A stretch of DNA of 64,000 bases, from positions 4,650,001-4,714,000 of the forward strand of contig NZ_CP034444.1 in NCBI RefSeq assembly GCF_003952385.1. Direction: 5' to 3'. The notes under the pieces were generated by a model. It saw nothing but the letters and a program-made list of their open reading frames with translations. It searched no databases and was not told the origin of the DNA. Of the stretch, positions 9,426 through 17,774 are shown one piece after another. This DNA is from Mesorhizobium sp. M1D.F.Ca.ET.043.01.1.1. Its GTDB lineage: Bacteria > Pseudomonadota > Alphaproteobacteria > Rhizobiales > Rhizobiaceae. A program made the position numbers and the translations under genes. Positions within the stretch are counted from its first letter, which is position 1, and every line of letters begins with the position of its first letter.

Positions 9426-10043
9426 ATGAGAACGAGGACCTCATCAAGGCGCTCCGCGATACCGCTCGGCCTGGCCTGGTGGCTGGCCATCGGCGTGGCG
9501 GTGGCGGTTGCGGCGCTGGTCTTCTTCATGACCATCGGCCCGCGCCCCGACATCATGCCGGCCATGCACACGATGCGCTTCATGTCGAAGTTCGTCTTCA
9601 CCCTGGCGCTCACGGCCACCGCCTTCGGCCTGATCAGGGTGCTGTCGACGCCCGGTGCGGCGGGCAGGCGCGCCAAACTATGGATGCTCGCCGCGCCGGC
9701 GCTCGTCGTGCTCGCCGTGGTCCTTGAGCTTCTCGTCGTGCCGGAGGCCGACTGGGGGCGCCGCCTCGTCGGCACGAACATGATGATCTGCATGAGCTTC
9801 ATCCCGCTGATCGGCATCGGACCTCTGGCGGTCTTCCTCGGCATGCTGCGCTATGGCGCGCCGACGCGGCCGGTGCTGGCCGGCGCGGTCGCGGGCCTGC
9901 TGGCAGGCGGCTTGGCGGCGACCTTTTATGCCGCGCATTGCTTCGACGATTCGCCACTGTTCGTCGCCACCTGGTACACGATCGCGATCGCGTTTCTCAC
10001 CGCGCTCGGCGCGCTTGGCGGGCGGTTTTTCGTCCGCTGGTAG
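9426..10043 (+). CDS. nrsF: Membrane anti-sigma factor NrsF (DUF1109)
   Basis: The 205-residue protein has about six transmembrane helices and a short basic cytoplasmic N-terminus. Two cysteines, C122 and C172, correspond to the pair whose integrity is needed for signalling in Caulobacter NrsF as I recall. It should hold the adjacent sigma factor inactive at the membrane. The ATG at 9426 begins one base after the sigma-factor stop. The frame extends further upstream inside the sigma gene but without a plausible start. The final residues are GGRFFVRW. Confidence 0.85.
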   Translation: MRTRTSSRRSAIPLGLAWWLAIGVAVAVAALVFFMTIGPRPDIMPAMHTMRFMSKFVFTLALTATAFGLIRVLSTPGAAGRRAKLWMLAAPALVVLAVVLELLVVPEADWGRRLVGTNMMICMSFIPLIGIGPLAVFLGMLRYGAPTRPVLAGAVAGLLAGGLAATFYAAHCFDDSPLFVATWYTIAIAFLTALGALGGRFFVRW

Positions 10044-10108
10044 GATTGCACACCGATCCTTAATCATGCCGGCAATTGTTTGCCGGTTAGCGGAACGCTC
10101 GCCGCCGC

Positions 10109-12142
10109 TTGTGCAACCATTCCTTAAAATCGATCCGCCAGGGTTGTGGCGACGTGCAGTTGCGCATTGGGTGGGATCGCATTGTGGCGTGGTTGAGTTG
10201 GAAAGGTCCGCGGGCCGGCAAGCGCGCTGTGCTCGCCTTGATGGCAGCTGGGCTGCTTAGCCTGACGGCATCGGTCCTGTTGCGGGCGCTGGAGCTCGGT
10301 TCGGATGCGCTGAAGCTCTGCCTGCAGCTATCTGTCGCCGTCACGGCCGTGACGCTGTTTGTCTCGGCGCTGTTCATCCGCAAGATCATCGACGACCGCC
10401 GGCAGATCGCCGAAAGCGAGCAGCGCTTTCGCCGCGCGATGGAAGATTCGGCGATCGGCGTCGCCATCGTCGGCCTCGATGGCCGCATCGTTCAGACCAA
10501 TCCCGCCTTCGCCGCGATGCTCGGCTATAGCCGGGCGGAAATCGAGGCGCTGACCTTCTTCCAGATCACGCATCCCGACGATCTGCAGATCGGCCGTGAG
10601 ACGATGATCGCGCTGAAGGAGGGAAAGATCGATTCCTTCCATTTCGAGAAGCGCTACCTCAAGAAGGACGGCACCCCCGTCTGGGCGCAGCTTGCCGGCT
10701 CGGTCATCCGCGAAGAGGAGACGCGTCGCCCTCTCTACCTTGTGTCGCAGATCGAGGACATCGATGCGCGCAAGCAGGCCGAAGCGCGCATCGCCGAAGC
10801 CGAAACGCGCTGGAACTTCGCGCTGACCAGCGCCGGACAAGGCGTCTGGAGCCTCGACATGCGCAAGGGCGGCACGATCTACTCCGAGACCTGGGTCAGG
10901 ATGCTGGGCTATGACGATGGCGAGCTGGACGGCGATCCCGACCGCTGGCTGACGATGATCCATCCGGACGACCGCGAGCGCGTGGCGGAAGCGGACCGGG
11001 CGCATCTTGCCGGCGAGACGGCCTTCTTCGAGGCCGAGTTCCGGATGCGACACAAGGACGGTCATTGGGTCTGGATCCTCGACCGCGGCAAGGCGATCGA
11101 ACGCGACGGCGAAGGCCGGCTGATACGGGCCATCGGCAGCCTGACCGACATCACTCAGCGCAAGCAGGCCGAAGAACGGCTCAGGGTTTCCGCGGCCATG
11201 CTGGCCGACGAGAAGGAGCGGCTCAGGGTCACGCTGCAGTCGATCGGCGACGCGGTGATCTGCACCGACGCCGCCAACCGCATCACCTTCATGAATCCGG
11301 TCGCCGAAAAGCTGACCGGCGTTGCTGCCGGTGAGGCGCTGGGCGAGGTGCTTGGCCATGCCTATTGGCCGGTCGACGAGGAAAGCGGGCAGAGGATCGG
11401 CCTGACGCGGCCTTCGGCGGGCAGCCGTCTTCATGGCGACCAGAACGCCCGCGCCGTTCTCGTCCGGCGCGACGACACCCGCTGCAGCATTCGCCAAATG
11501 GTGTCGCCGATCATGAACGACCGCAACGAGTTCTGCGGGCTGGTCATCGTCTTCCAGGACTTCACCGATGCGCGCGCCCTGCAGCGCCAGCTGGCCTACG
11601 CTGCGGCGCACGACGCGCTGACCGGGCTCGCCAACCGCTCCAGCTTCATCCTCACGATGGAGGAACTGGTCGATCAGTGCCGTCTCACCGGCGGCGAGCA
11701 CCAGTTCATGTTCGTCGACCTCGATCATTTCAAGGCGGTCAACGACACTGGCGGCCATGCCGCCGGCGATGCATTGCTGAAGCGCGTCGCCGACGTCATC
11801 CGCCACGCGCTCGGGCCGGAAGACATCGTCGCCCGCATCGGCGGCGACGAGTTCGCCGTCATTCTGAAATCGGGGGCACCGGCGCGAGCGGCGATCGCGG
11901 CGCGCTCCATCATCGATGCCATCCGCAAGCTGAGCTTCAGCTGGGACGGCCGCGCGCATTCGATCGGCGCCAGCATCGGGCTGGCGCCGATCCGCGCCGG
12001 CTGCGGCGAAGTGGACGAGATCATCGCCCGCGCCGACGCCGCCTGTTATGCAGCCAAGGCGGCCGGACGCGGGTGCGTTTCGGCGGCGCCGGACGAGGAC
12101 GTCAGGGATGAGACCGTGAGGGCGCTTGCCGCGGCGTCCTGA
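10109..12142 (+). CDS. Membrane-anchored diguanylate cyclase with three PAS domains
   Basis: The protein of up to 677 residues has two N-terminal hydrophobic helices at about 40-60 and 72-92. Three PAS/PAC modules follow at about 102-225, 228-352 and 358-490. A GGDEF domain starts at 'AAHDALTGLANRSSF'. The catalytic loop GGDEF is intact at 578-582, so it should make cyclic di-GMP from GTP. The RxxD inhibitory site expected just upstream reads GPED, so product feedback there is probably lost. No EAL domain follows. The start is uncertain: TTG 10109 gives the longest frame, but GTG 10154 or GTG 10181 are equally possible. Confidence 0.88.
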   Translation: MCNHSLKSIRQGCGDVQLRIGWDRIVAWLSWKGPRAGKRAVLALMAAGLLSLTASVLLRALELGSDALKLCLQLSVAVTAVTLFVSALFIRKIIDDRRQIAESEQRFRRAMEDSAIGVAIVGLDGRIVQTNPAFAAMLGYSRAEIEALTFFQITHPDDLQIGRETMIALKEGKIDSFHFEKRYLKKDGTPVWAQLAGSVIREEETRRPLYLVSQIEDIDARKQAEARIAEAETRWNFALTSAGQGVWSLDMRKGGTIYSETWVRMLGYDDGELDGDPDRWLTMIHPDDRERVAEADRAHLAGETAFFEAEFRMRHKDGHWVWILDRGKAIERDGEGRLIRAIGSLTDITQRKQAEERLRVSAAMLADEKERLRVTLQSIGDAVICTDAANRITFMNPVAEKLTGVAAGEALGEVLGHAYWPVDEESGQRIGLTRPSAGSRLHGDQNARAVLVRRDDTRCSIRQMVSPIMNDRNEFCGLVIVFQDFTDARALQRQLAYAAAHDALTGLANRSSFILTMEELVDQCRLTGGEHQFMFVDLDHFKAVNDTGGHAAGDALLKRVADVIRHALGPEDIVARIGGDEFAVILKSGAPARAAIAARSIIDAIRKLSFSWDGRAHSIGASIGLAPIRAGCGEVDEIIARADAACYAAKAAGRGCVSAAPDEDVRDETVRALAAAS

Positions 12143-12159
12143 GCTTCAGTCGAGAAAGC

Positions 12160-13038
12160 TCAGCGCGTCGGCACCGGATGGTCGCCGCGATAGTCGTAGA
12201 AGCCGCGGCCGGTCTTGCGGCCAAGCCAGCCGGCCTCGACATATTTCACCAGCAGCGGGCAGGGGCGGTACTTCGAGTCCGACAGGCCCTCGTGCAGCAC
12301 CTGCATGATCGACAGGCAGGTGTCGAGGCCGATGAAGTCGGCAAGCTGCAACGGTCCCATCGGATGGTTGGCGCCGAGCCGCATCGCCGTGTCGATGGCG
12401 TCGACCGTGCCGACGCCCTCATAGAGCGTGTAGATCGCCTCGTTGATCATCGGCAGCAGGATGCGGTTGACGATGAAGGCCGGGAAATCCTCCGAAACGG
12501 TGATCGTCTTGTCGAGCCGGTTAACGAATGCCTTGGCGGCCTCGAAGGTCTGGTCCTCCGTGGCGATGCCGCGCACCAGCTCGACCAGCTTCATCACCGG
12601 CACCGGATTCATGAAATGTATGCCGATGAAGCGCTCCGGCCGGTCGGTCTGAGCCGCGAGCCGGGTTATCGAGATCGAGGAGGTGTTGGTTGCCAGAATC
12701 GCTTCCGGATTGAGCTGCGGGCAGAGCTGGGCGTAGATCTTGCGCTTGACCGTCTCGTCCTCGGTCGCCGCCTCGATGACGAGGTCGGCCGCGGCGAGAT
12801 CGGCCATGGCGGCGGCCGACGAGATGCGTGCCATCGCCTCGTTGCGCGCCTTCTCCTCGAGCTTCCCGGAGCCGACCTGGCGGGCCATGTTGCCGCTGAC
12901 GGTGGCGATGCCCTTCTCGATGCGGTCGGACGAGATGTCGTGGATCAGAACCTTGTAGCCGGCCAGCGCCGAGACATGGGCGATACCGCCACCCATTTGG
13001 CCCGCGCCGACAATACCGATCGTCTCGATCTTGCTCAT
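12160..13038 (-). CDS. hbd: 3-hydroxybutyryl-CoA dehydrogenase
   Basis: The enzyme of 292 residues oxidises (S)-3-hydroxybutyryl-CoA to acetoacetyl-CoA, or the reverse, with NAD(P). The Rossmann motif GAGQMGGGIA lies at about 10-19. The catalytic His is in 'GIHFMNPVPVMKLVELV' and the C-terminal dimerisation domain contains 'MRLGANHPMGPLQLADFIGLD'. The start ATG at 13038 gives MSKIETIGIVG, the family's usual N-terminus; the frame extends upstream without sense. It follows etfBA on the same strand, linking beta-oxidation or butyrate-type metabolism to the electron-transfer flavoprotein, but a terminator lies between. Confidence 0.92.
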   Translation of the reverse strand: MSKIETIGIVGAGQMGGGIAHVSALAGYKVLIHDISSDRIEKGIATVSGNMARQVGSGKLEEKARNEAMARISSAAAMADLAAADLVIEAATEDETVKRKIYAQLCPQLNPEAILATNTSSISITRLAAQTDRPERFIGIHFMNPVPVMKLVELVRGIATEDQTFEAAKAFVNRLDKTITVSEDFPAFIVNRILLPMINEAIYTLYEGVGTVDAIDTAMRLGANHPMGPLQLADFIGLDTCLSIMQVLHEGLSDSKYRPCPLLVKYVEAGWLGRKTGRGFYDYRGDHPVPTR

Positions 13039-13103
13039 TACCCCGATCCCGTCTGAAGCCTCTCCGCTTCTGCGAAGCACGGAAACGCTTCTTTTTGTTT
13101 CTC

Positions 13104-13147
13104 GTAATTCCGAACGGAAAACCGCCACGCGCTTTTCCCGGAATTGC
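13104..13147. repeat. 44-bp dispersed palindrome, family B copy 1
   Basis: The unit reads GTAATTCCG at one end and CGGAATTGC at the other, with GGAAAACCG / GCTTTTCC arms inside. It matches units at 33605-33647 and 58152-58194. The match continues outside into a CTTTTTGTTTC flank, the reverse complement of the GAAACAAA flank at 58152-58194. It sits in the etfA-hbd gap. Confidence 0.85.
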
Positions 13148-13176
13148 TTTTTTAAGCCATCGTGGCCTGCTTTTTG

Positions 13177-13185
13177 TGCAGTGCA
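13177..13185 (-). promoter_or_regulatory. TGCAGTGCA palindromic operator candidate upstream of hbd
   Basis: The sequence TTTGCACTGCACAAAAA on the minus strand contains a TGC/GCA dyad in the hbd upstream region. It resembles the TGCA-rich sites described for PhaR/AniA polyhydroxybutyrate regulators. The assignment is speculative. Confidence 0.25.
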
Positions 13186-13186
13186 A

Positions 13187-13223
13187 ACTAAAAGGGCGGG
13201 GCGACTTCGTCTACCCCACCCTT
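13187..13223 (-). terminator. Hairpin terminator after etfA
   Basis: On the minus strand AAGGGTGGGG (13223-13214) pairs with CCCCGCCCTT (13201-13192) through one G-U wobble and is followed by TTAGTTTG. It starts about 30 bp past the etfA stop, so hbd probably has its own promoter or depends on read-through. Confidence 0.65.
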
Positions 13224-13252
13224 CGGATTTTAATATGCCAGAGTTGATGACG

Positions 13253-14182
13253 TCAAAGCGCCTTTTGCAGCTCCGGCAGGATGACGAACAGATCGCCGAC
13301 GAGGCCGTAGTCGGCAACCTGGAAGATCGGCGCTTCCTCGTCCTTGTTGATGGCGACGATGACCTTCGAATCCTTCATGCCGGCCAGGTGCTGGATGGCG
13401 CCGGAGATGCCGACGGCGATGTAGAGGTCGGGAGCGACCACCTTGCCGGTCTGGCCGACCTGCCAGTCGTTCGGGGCGTAGCCCGCGTCGACCGCGGCCC
13501 GGCTTGCGCCGACGGCCGCGCCGAGCTTGTCGGCGACGGGCAGGATCACTTCCTGGAACTTTTCCGACGAGCCGAGCGCGCGGCCGCCCGAGATGATGAT
13601 CTTGGCCGAGGTCAGCTCCGGACGGTCGTTCTCGGAGAGCTTGTTCTCGACGAAGGAGGAGAGGCCGGGGTTCGCGGCGGCGTTCACCGTCTCGACCGAA
13701 GCCGCGCCGCCCTCGGGCGCGGCCGAGAAGGAGGCGGTGCGCACCGTGATGACCTTCTTGGCGTCGGTCGACTGCACGGTCTGGATGGCGTTGCCGGCAT
13801 AGATCGGCCGCTTGAAGGTGTCGGGCGAGACCACCTCGATGATCTCGGAAACCTGCGCGACGTCGAGCAGGGCTGCGACGCGCGGCGCGACGTTCTTGCC
13901 GGACGATGTGGCCGGGGCGACGATCGCGTCATAGGAGCCGGCGAGCGAGACCACCAGCGCTGCCGTCGGCTCGGCTAGGCGTTCGGAAAGCTCGTCGGCT
14001 TCGGCCAGCAGCACCTTGCGCACGCCCTTCAGCTTGGCGGCGGCGTCGGCCGCGCCCTTGGCGCCCTTGCCGGCCACCAACACGTCGACATCCGAGCCGA
14101 TCTGGAGGGCCGCCGACAGCGCCTTGGCGGTCTGGTCGGAAAGGGTAGCGTTGTCGTGTTCGGCGATGAGGAGAATTGCCAT
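13253..14182 (-). CDS. etfA: Electron transfer flavoprotein alpha subunit
   Basis: The 309-residue FAD-binding subunit carries electrons from acyl-CoA dehydrogenases to ETF:ubiquinone oxidoreductase. The C-terminal FAD domain is intact, with '[10 protein letters not shown]', '[12 protein letters not shown]', '[16 protein letters not shown]' and '[13 protein letters not shown]'. The N-terminal domain begins '[16 protein letters not shown]'. It lies 24 bp downstream of etfB on the same strand, the universal gene order. Its 3' end is followed by a terminator, a family B repeat and hbd. Confidence 0.95.
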   Translation of the reverse strand: MAILLIAEHDNATLSDQTAKALSAALQIGSDVDVLVAGKGAKGAADAAAKLKGVRKVLLAEADELSERLAEPTAALVVSLAGSYDAIVAPATSSGKNVAPRVAALLDVAQVSEIIEVVSPDTFKRPIYAGNAIQTVQSTDAKKVITVRTASFSAAPEGGAASVETVNAAANPGLSSFVENKLSENDRPELTSAKIIISGGRALGSSEKFQEVILPVADKLGAAVGASRAAVDAGYAPNDWQVGQTGKVVAPDLYIAVGISGAIQHLAGMKDSKVIVAINKDEEAPIFQVADYGLVGDLFVILPELQKAL

Positions 14183-14206
14183 TTTCCTGTTCCTTTCCTG
14201 ACCGCT

Positions 14207-14956
14207 TCAGAGCACGCCGGCTTCGTTCTTGAGCTTCTCGACCAGTTCGGCCACGCTCTTGACCTTGACGCCCGCCTTGCGGCCGCCCGGCTCCTCGGTC
14301 TTGATCACCTTGAGGCGCGGCTTGACGTCGGCGCCGTAGTCGGCCGGGCTCTTCTCGTCGAGCGGCTTCTTCTTCGCCTTCATGATGTTGGGCAGCGAGG
14401 CATAGCGCGGCTGGTTGAGGCGGAGGTCGGCGGTGACGATCGCCGGCATCTTCAGCTCGACCGTCTGCAGGCCGCCGTCGACCTCGCGCGTCACCTTGGC
14501 ATGATCGCCGGCGAGCTCAACCTTCGAAGCGAAGGTGCCCTGGGCCCAGCCAAGCAGCGCCGCCAGCATCTGGCCGGTCTGATTGCTGTCGTCATCGATC
14601 GCCTGCTTGCCGAGGATGACGAGGCCGGGTTGCTCGGCCTCGACCACGCCCTTCAGCACCTTGGCGACGCCGAGCGGCTCGGTCTGCTCGTCGGTCTTGA
14701 CCAGGATGGCGCGGTCGGCGCCCATGGCAAGCGCGGTGCGGAGCGTCTCCTGTGCCTGCTGCGGGCCGATCGACACGACGATGATCTCCTCGGCCTTGCC
14801 GGCTTCCTTGATCCGGATCGCTTCCTCGACGGCGATCTCGTCGAACGGGTTCATCGCCATCTTGACGTTGGCAAGCTCCACGCCCAACCCGTCGGCCTTG
14901 ACCCGGACCTTGACGTTCGCATCCACAACCCGCTTCACGGGCACAAGGATCTTCAT
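14207..14956 (-). CDS. etfB: Electron transfer flavoprotein beta subunit
   Basis: The 249-residue partner of EtfA begins [19 protein letters not shown], the standard EtfB N-terminus. It contains the beta-subunit signature region 'AVRQVEGGLQTVE' type segment here as '[25 protein letters not shown]', and the AMP-binding stretch near '[14 protein letters not shown]'. It heads the minus-strand etfBA operon. The 249-bp upstream gap to the rhomboid gene holds a family A palindrome and presumably the etf promoter. Confidence 0.95.
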   Translation of the reverse strand: MKILVPVKRVVDANVKVRVKADGLGVELANVKMAMNPFDEIAVEEAIRIKEAGKAEEIIVVSIGPQQAQETLRTALAMGADRAILVKTDEQTEPLGVAKVLKGVVEAEQPGLVILGKQAIDDDSNQTGQMLAALLGWAQGTFASKVELAGDHAKVTREVDGGLQTVELKMPAIVTADLRLNQPRYASLPNIMKAKKKPLDEKSPADYGADVKPRLKVIKTEEPGGRKAGVKVKSVAELVEKLKNEAGVL

Positions 14957-15094
14957 TTTCCTGTCACCTCTCCTGAGATAGTCGGGCGCGCTATAGCAGC
15001 GTACGCCTTGTCAGAGTTGTCGAAAGCCGACATTCCGGGCGGAATTCTGGTCTTCGACCGCCAAGAACCTGTTCCACCCCGATCTTTCGATTGT

Positions 15095-15139
15095 GCATGA
15101 CCTTTTCCGAAAACCGGTACCCACTTTTCGGGATCATGC
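15095..15139. repeat. 45-bp dispersed palindrome, family A copy 2
   Basis: This unit runs from GCATGA to TCATGC with CCGAAAACCGG and CCACTTTTCGG inside, aligning end to end with the copy at 962-1006. It lies in the etfB upstream region. The rest of the 14957-15205 gap shows no gene. Confidence 0.85.
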
Positions 15140-15205
15140 CCAGGGTGGCGTTTCCGTAGTGGCGGCAATCCGGCGCGTCAATATGCACGACGCACTCAAA
15201 TCGGT

Positions 15206-16015
15206 TCAGTCCCGAGGTGACGCGGCGCCGCGGCCCCATTGCGGCGCCGGCTGCGCCGGCGTTTCGGGCGTTGCCCCGGACTCGGTCGGAACGGGGACCT
15301 GCTGGACATTCGGCGTCGGCTCCGGCTCGCCGTCGGCGCCGGCAAGCAGCGGCACGCCGCGGCTGCGCAGCACCAGGACCAGGACGGCGCCGGCAATGAT
15401 GCCGCCGATATGGCAGGCCCAGGAAATCTGGTCCTCGCCGCCGGCGGCAAACATCACGATCTGGAACAGGATCCAGAGGATCAGCGGGATGAAGGCGGGG
15501 ATGCGCAGGGGAATACGGGCAAAAGCCAGCACCCACACCTTAACCCTCGGATAGAGGATCAGATAGGCCGCAACCACGCCGGCGATGGCGCCGGAGGCGC
15601 CGATCAGCGGCACCTGCGAATCCCAGCCCACCAACCCTTGAACGAAAGCGCCGGCCGCCGCGCAGGCGAGGTAGAAGATCAGGTAGCGGATATGGCCGAG
15701 CGCATCCTCGACATTGTCGCCGAACACCCACAGGAACAGCATGTTGCCGCCGAGGTGGAAGATGTCGGCATGCAGGAAGGAATAGCTGAGATAGCTGAGG
15801 CTTTCGGGAATGACGACGAATTCGGGCGACAGCTCGACCTTGTCATGGACCACCGAAGGGATGAAGCCGAGGCCGAGCACCGCGGCGTTGGTGAAGCTTT
15901 CGCCGCCAAGCGTGGTCGCGAGATAGACCAGCGCGTTCGCCGCGATCAGCCCGATCGTCACATATTGCAGGCGGATGTGGCGCAGCCTGTTGGTGTCGTA
16001 GAGCGGGATGAACAT
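15206..16015 (-). CDS. Rhomboid family intramembrane serine protease
   Basis: The protein of 269 residues has about six membrane helices. The catalytic serine is in GASGAIAG and the catalytic histidine in 'WACHIGGIIAG'. The L1-region 'HLGGNMLFLWVFGDNVED' is also typical. It cleaves transmembrane segments within the bilayer; the substrate is unknown. After the last helix comes a cytoplasmic Pro-rich tail of about 50 residues (EPTPNVQQVPVPTESG...). The start at ATG 16015 gives MFIPLYDTNRLRHIRLQYVT, the usual alphaproteobacterial start. It lies 24 bp downstream of the adenosyltransferase gene in the same direction. Confidence 0.9.
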   Translation of the reverse strand: MFIPLYDTNRLRHIRLQYVTIGLIAANALVYLATTLGGESFTNAAVLGLGFIPSVVHDKVELSPEFVVIPESLSYLSYSFLHADIFHLGGNMLFLWVFGDNVEDALGHIRYLIFYLACAAAGAFVQGLVGWDSQVPLIGASGAIAGVVAAYLILYPRVKVWVLAFARIPLRIPAFIPLILWILFQIVMFAAGGEDQISWACHIGGIIAGAVLVLVLRSRGVPLLAGADGEPEPTPNVQQVPVPTESGATPETPAQPAPQWGRGAASPRD

Positions 16016-16039
16016 CGGACCCTTCCGCTTACCCGATTG

Positions 16040-16621
16040 TCAGCGGTTCTTGCCGGGAACCCATAGCACGTCGGCATTTCCGTTGTCATTGACCGCTCGC
16101 GCGGCGACGAACAGGAAGTCGGAGACGCGGTTGATGTATTTCAGCGCCTCGCGGTTGACGTGCTCGGCAGGATGCTGCGCCAGCGCCACCATGATGCGCT
16201 CGGCGCGCCGCGCCACCGTGCGCGCCAGATGCAGGGCGGCCGCGGCCGGCGTGCCGCCGTTCAGCACGAAGGACTTCAGCGGCTGCAGGTCCTTGTTGAG
16301 AAGATCGATGTCCTTTTCGACGCGCCCGGTCTGCGCGGCGACGATGCGCAGCGGCTCGTAGTCGAGCGGCTTGCCCTCATCGGGCACCGCAAGATCGGCG
16401 CCGAGGTCGAAGAGATCGTTCTGGATGCGGGAGAGCATGGCGTCGATTGCCGGATAATCCTTTGCGGTGTGGACCCGCGCCATGCCGATGCAGGCATTGG
16501 CCTCGTCCACCGTGCCATAGGCTTCGACGCGCAGATCGGATTTCAGCCGCCGGTCGCCGCTGCCGAGGCCGGTGGTGCCGTCGTCGCCGGTTCGCGTGTA
16601 GATCTTGTTGAGCTTGACCAC
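16040..16621 (-). CDS. Cob(I)alamin adenosyltransferase, PduO type
   Basis: The 193-residue enzyme transfers the adenosyl group of ATP to cob(I)alamin or cob(I)yrinate diamide. The ATP-binding N-terminal signature YTRTGDDGTTGL is at 8-19 and the helical bundle holds 'ARTVARRAERIM' and 'REALKYINRVSDFLFVAAR'. Full length for the family. It sits between a 63-residue membrane protein (17 bp upstream) and the rhomboid gene on the minus strand. No other cobalamin gene or cobalamin riboswitch is visible nearby, so its role here may be cofactor repair or supply rather than a full pathway. Confidence 0.93.
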   Translation of the reverse strand: MVKLNKIYTRTGDDGTTGLGSGDRRLKSDLRVEAYGTVDEANACIGMARVHTAKDYPAIDAMLSRIQNDLFDLGADLAVPDEGKPLDYEPLRIVAAQTGRVEKDIDLLNKDLQPLKSFVLNGGTPAAAALHLARTVARRAERIMVALAQHPAEHVNREALKYINRVSDFLFVAARAVNDNGNADVLWVPGKNR

Positions 16622-16638
16622 GTCGCTCTCCCGGCCCG

Positions 16639-16830
16639 TTACTTGCGGGTGAAGTAGACGGTCAGCATGATCAGCACCAAGGCTATGAACTGCAGCAGCA
16701 CGCGGGCCTGCATCAGCTTGTTAGAGGTGAAGCCGGAGCCGCCGCGCATCATGTTGATGAGGCCGCGGATCAGCACGACCACGACGGCGGCCATGACGAG
16801 GATGGCGAGGATGTTGAAGACGGTTGCCAT
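16639..16830 (-). CDS. Twin transmembrane (HIG1-like) small protein
   Basis: This 63-residue protein has two hydrophobic helices, about 3-24 and 44-60, joined by a basic loop 'RGGSGFTSNKLMQARVLLQF'. The loop-plus-second-helix pattern is that of HIG_1_N / twin transmembrane proteins, which in mitochondria bind cytochrome oxidase. Its bacterial role is not established. It lies upstream of the adenosyltransferase with a 17-bp gap, so the two are likely co-transcribed. Confidence 0.85.
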   Translation of the reverse strand: MATVFNILAILVMAAVVVVLIRGLINMMRGGSGFTSNKLMQARVLLQFIALVLIMLTVYFTRK

Positions 16831-16854
16831 GGGCTGGCTCCAGTTCGGTTTCGG

Positions 16855-17736
16855 TCAGGCGCGCCTGGCGAGCACGCGGTAGAGCGCTGATGCCGGCAGG
16901 ATGCGCTTGAGCACTACGCCGATTCTGGCCGGCACCGTTACCACATAGTGCGGGCGCGGACGCTGTGACAGAAGCGCGTGGCGCAAGGCGGCATGGACGA
17001 CCTCCGGTCCGGGCTTCAGACGCGAGACGCTGCCGCCGGCCTGCAGCCGCGCAAGCTGCGCCTGGTAGTCGGCGCGGTGGACGGAGTTCTCGATGTCGAT
17101 ATTCTTCAAGAACCAGGCCAGGCCGTTGCTGGCGATCTTCGAGGTCACCGGCCCCGGCTCGATCAACGCGGCATGGATGCCGCTGCCTTCGAGTTCCTGG
17201 CGCATGCACAGCATCAGGCCTTCGACGGCGTGTTTGGACGCCGAATAGGCGCCGCGAAAACGAACCGGGGCGAGGCCCAGGATCGAGGAGCAGTGGACGA
17301 GGCGGCCATGGCCCTGGCGGCGCATGATCGGCACGACGCGCCGCGTCAGGTCGTGCCAGCCGAAGAAATTGGCCTCGAACTGCTCGCGCAGCGCCTCGAC
17401 AGGCAGATCCTCGACGGCGCCGGGCTGCGCATAGGCGCCGTTGTTGAACAGCGCCGCCAGCGTGCCGCCCGTGCGCCCCAGCACGGCATCGACCACGGCG
17501 GCGATGGAGTCGGCTTCCCGATAGTCGAGATAGAAGGCCTCGATGCCGTCGGCTTGAAGCGCGGCGATGTCGGCCGGCTTGCGCGCGGTGGCGAACACGC
17601 GCCAGCCTTCCGCCTTCAAGGCCCGCGCGCAATAGGCGCCTATGCCGGAGGAGGCGCCGGTGACGATGATGCTGCGCAACTGTTCAGCGGTGGGCAACGT
17701 TGTCTGACCTTGCCATTTGCCGCAATCCCTTCCCAT
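16855..17736 (-). CDS. SDR-family oxidoreductase
   Basis: This short-chain dehydrogenase of up to 293 residues has the cofactor motif TGASSGIG near its N-terminus, NNG(AY) in 'ALFNNGAYAQPG', and the catalytic Y-x-x-x-K in 'YSASKHAVEG'. Classical SDRs with a long C-terminal part like this often act on lipids or steroids, but the substrate cannot be read here. The start is uncertain: ATG 17736 gives MGRDCGKWQG, while TTG 17697 gives MPTAEQLRSIIVTGAS, closer to the Rossmann strand. The divergent BrkB gene begins at about 17775, so the shared promoter region is tiny and favours the shorter form. Confidence 0.85.
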   Translation of the reverse strand: MGRDCGKWQGQTTLPTAEQLRSIIVTGASSGIGAYCARALKAEGWRVFATARKPADIAALQADGIEAFYLDYREADSIAAVVDAVLGRTGGTLAALFNNGAYAQPGAVEDLPVEALREQFEANFFGWHDLTRRVVPIMRRQGHGRLVHCSSILGLAPVRFRGAYSASKHAVEGLMLCMRQELEGSGIHAALIEPGPVTSKIASNGLAWFLKNIDIENSVHRADYQAQLARLQAGGSVSRLKPGPEVVHAALRHALLSQRPRPHYVVTVPARIGVVLKRILPASALYRVLARRA

Positions 17737-17774
17737 ATTCGCGGCGTCGACACAATCGAGCGGAGCGCGGGCCC

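Noticed and set aside
10328..11959. A 543-codon open frame opposite the diguanylate cyclase
   Set aside because: Shadow frame; the plus strand encodes clear PAS and GGDEF domains.
16040..16621. A cobalamin riboswitch near the adenosyltransferase
   Set aside because: The upstream gap is only 17 bp, behind a small membrane protein gene, and no riboswitch-like structure was seen further upstream.
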